This document shows, piece by piece, positions 63,428-64,000 of a DNA stretch of 64,000 bases; position 1 is the stretch's first letter, and every line of letters begins with the position of its first letter. The stretch is from positions 310,001-374,000 of the forward strand of contig JADJOS010000005.1 in NCBI GenBank assembly GCA_016713675.1, in the 5' to 3' direction. Source of the DNA: Acidobacteriota bacterium (GTDB lineage Bacteria > Acidobacteriota > Blastocatellia > Pyrinomonadales > Pyrinomonadaceae). Position numbers and translations under genes: made by a program. Below the pieces are notes generated by a model. It made no database searches, was not told where the DNA came from, and saw nothing but the letters and a program-made list of their open reading frames with translations.

Positions 63428-63541
63428 TTGCCTTACTCTCCGCTCTCTGCGAAAGACTCAGCGTCCTCTGCGTGGGATCTTAATATGACGATCTTTCCAC
63501 GCCGAGAACGCAGAGCGGAAAGACGCTGAGTTCGCTGAGAT
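63428..63541. repeat. Imperfect inverted repeat rich in CTCTGCG/CGCAGAG
   Basis: The 256-base gap at 63285-63540 holds two facing arms. The left arm (about 63438-63476) reads CTCTCTGCG, CTCAGCGTC and CTCTGCGTGG; the right arm (about 63492-63540) reads CCACGCC, CGCAGAGCGG, GACGCTGAG and CGCTGAGA. They can fold back on each other around AATATG. It could be an intergenic repeat element, or serve as a terminator-like hairpin, though without a T tract. The other part of the gap (63285-63427) is AT-rich with nothing recognised. Confidence 0.6.
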
Positions 63542-64000
63542 CATTCCGGCCTGCTCAGCATTTCCCGGAGCAAGAGATACTTGAGAAACGCGTTGTAAGC
63601 CGCGAATACGGCTATCACAAACCCGGGCAAGCCGTCCAAAAATCCTAGTTTGAAGATATAAGTTGCCAGGAACGCCGCCGGCCCGGCGACTACGATCGCG
63701 GGAATCGAAGCCTGTCGCCCTGTTGCGTGCATCTCTTCGGCAGAAAGCGGAGCGTAGCGGTTCGCGATCATATCGGCATGTTGACGTATGCCCTCGAACG
63801 TAAAGTGCAAAATGTCGCTGTTCAGCTTGCCGACGGTCTCGCCCGCATTCACCTCGACCGATTCGTGTATCACCACGTCCTTCCACTTCGCCTTTCTGCG
63901 ATCGAACAAACGAAGCTGCCGGTCCGGATACCAATTGCCGTGCCTGATCGGCCGTCCCATATAATACGAAAGCCGCGGTATCGTATAACCCGCAATGTCC
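63541..64000 (-). CDS. Glycosyltransferase family 2 protein, C-terminal part (runs off right edge)
   Basis: The last ~153 residues of a membrane-associated glycosyltransferase of the WaaE/KdtX-like GT2 group. The frame is open to the end of the window, so the catalytic N-terminal half is outside. The visible part has WYPDRQLRLFDRRKA, VIHESVEV, LNSDILHFTF, IRQHADMIANRYA and a hydrophobic segment with FKLGFLDGLPGFVIAVFAAYNAFLKY. The GFLDG...KY pattern is typical for this group. A role in lipopolysaccharide or cell-surface sugar assembly is likely. An internal ATG at 63960 is not the true start, since the family sequence (IPRLSYYMGRP) continues upstream. Confidence 0.85.
   Translation of the reverse strand, partial: DIAGYTIPRLSYYMGRPIRHGNWYPDRQLRLFDRRKAKWKDVVIHESVEVNAGETVGKLNSDILHFTFEGIRQHADMIANRYAPLSAEEMHATGRQASIPAIVVAGPAAFLATYIFKLGFLDGLPGFVIAVFAAYNAFLKYLLLREMLSRPE

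Noticed and set aside
1..64000. CRISPR array, insertion sequence, prophage, tRNA or rRNA genes
   Set aside because: I found no regularly spaced repeats, transposase or integrase frames, or recognisable tRNA/rRNA sequence by reading; a dedicated tRNA scan was not possible.

Overview
The window is a gene-dense bacterial chromosome segment of moderate GC. I infer an Acidobacteriota relative, probably class Blastocatellia. The gene content points that way: a tricorn-like S41 protease, clustered FtsX/MacB permeases, a DUF1800-DUF1501 pair, a VWFA-related secreted protein of acidobacterial type and an rpoN operon carrying lpt and PTS-Ntr genes. This is family knowledge, not a database search. I saw no insertion sequence, prophage, CRISPR array, tRNA or rRNA.

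Layout. 1-7.9 kb: the body of a C-terminal processing protease (cut by the left edge), a tricorn-like protease, an orphan OppD/OppF ATPase pair and a Yip1-like membrane protein. 7.9-18.6 kb (minus): one long exporter operon with a MacA-like adaptor, one ATPase, an unknown seven-helix membrane protein and six tandem FtsX permeases; the last four are a duplicated two-gene unit. 18.8-24.3 kb (plus): a Ser/Thr signalling operon (FHA protein, zinc-ribbon kinase with FHA, RDD protein, FHA-GAF-PP2C phosphatase). 24.4-32.3 kb: dienelactone hydrolase, spermidine-synthase-like protein, HD-GYP protein, GYF/zinc membrane protein, ftsY, a Cys-rich secreted protein and ribD. 32.2-42.3 kb: DUF1501/DUF1800, rsmA, a chimeric di-haem peroxidase and an ECF-sigma cluster. 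42.4-44.6 kb: a TerB-TerC operon behind what reads as a yybP-ykoY manganese riboswitch with its own terminator. 44.7-60.5 kb (plus): RNase J, two small envelope proteins, an SDR, uppP, recJ, then an rpoN-type operon (LptC/LptA fusion, lptB, rpoN, hpf, short hprK, rapZ, EIIA-Man, HPr), arginase and ddl. 60.5-64 kb (minus): a run of small secreted proteins with a VWA protein, an inverted repeat and the C-terminal part of a glycosyltransferase.

The most unusual feature is a set of single-base lesions in otherwise intact conserved genes. ftsY has TAA and lptB has TAG where a conserved Glu codon is expected. The Cys-rich secreted gene before ribD has a +1 frameshift, the HD-GYP gene has a -1 frameshift in its first membrane segment, and ribD has no ATG/GTG/TTG that would include its conserved N-terminus. 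ftsY and lptB are normally essential, so base-calling errors, stop-codon readthrough or real mutations must be told apart. TAA and TAG both serve as ordinary stops elsewhere in the window, which argues against a reassigned genetic code.

Other points of interest are the six-permease exporter, the riboswitch-TerB-TerC operon, the 890-residue LptC-LptA fusion, the loss of the Walker A lysine in RapZ and the Cys-to-His change at a zinc ligand of RibD.
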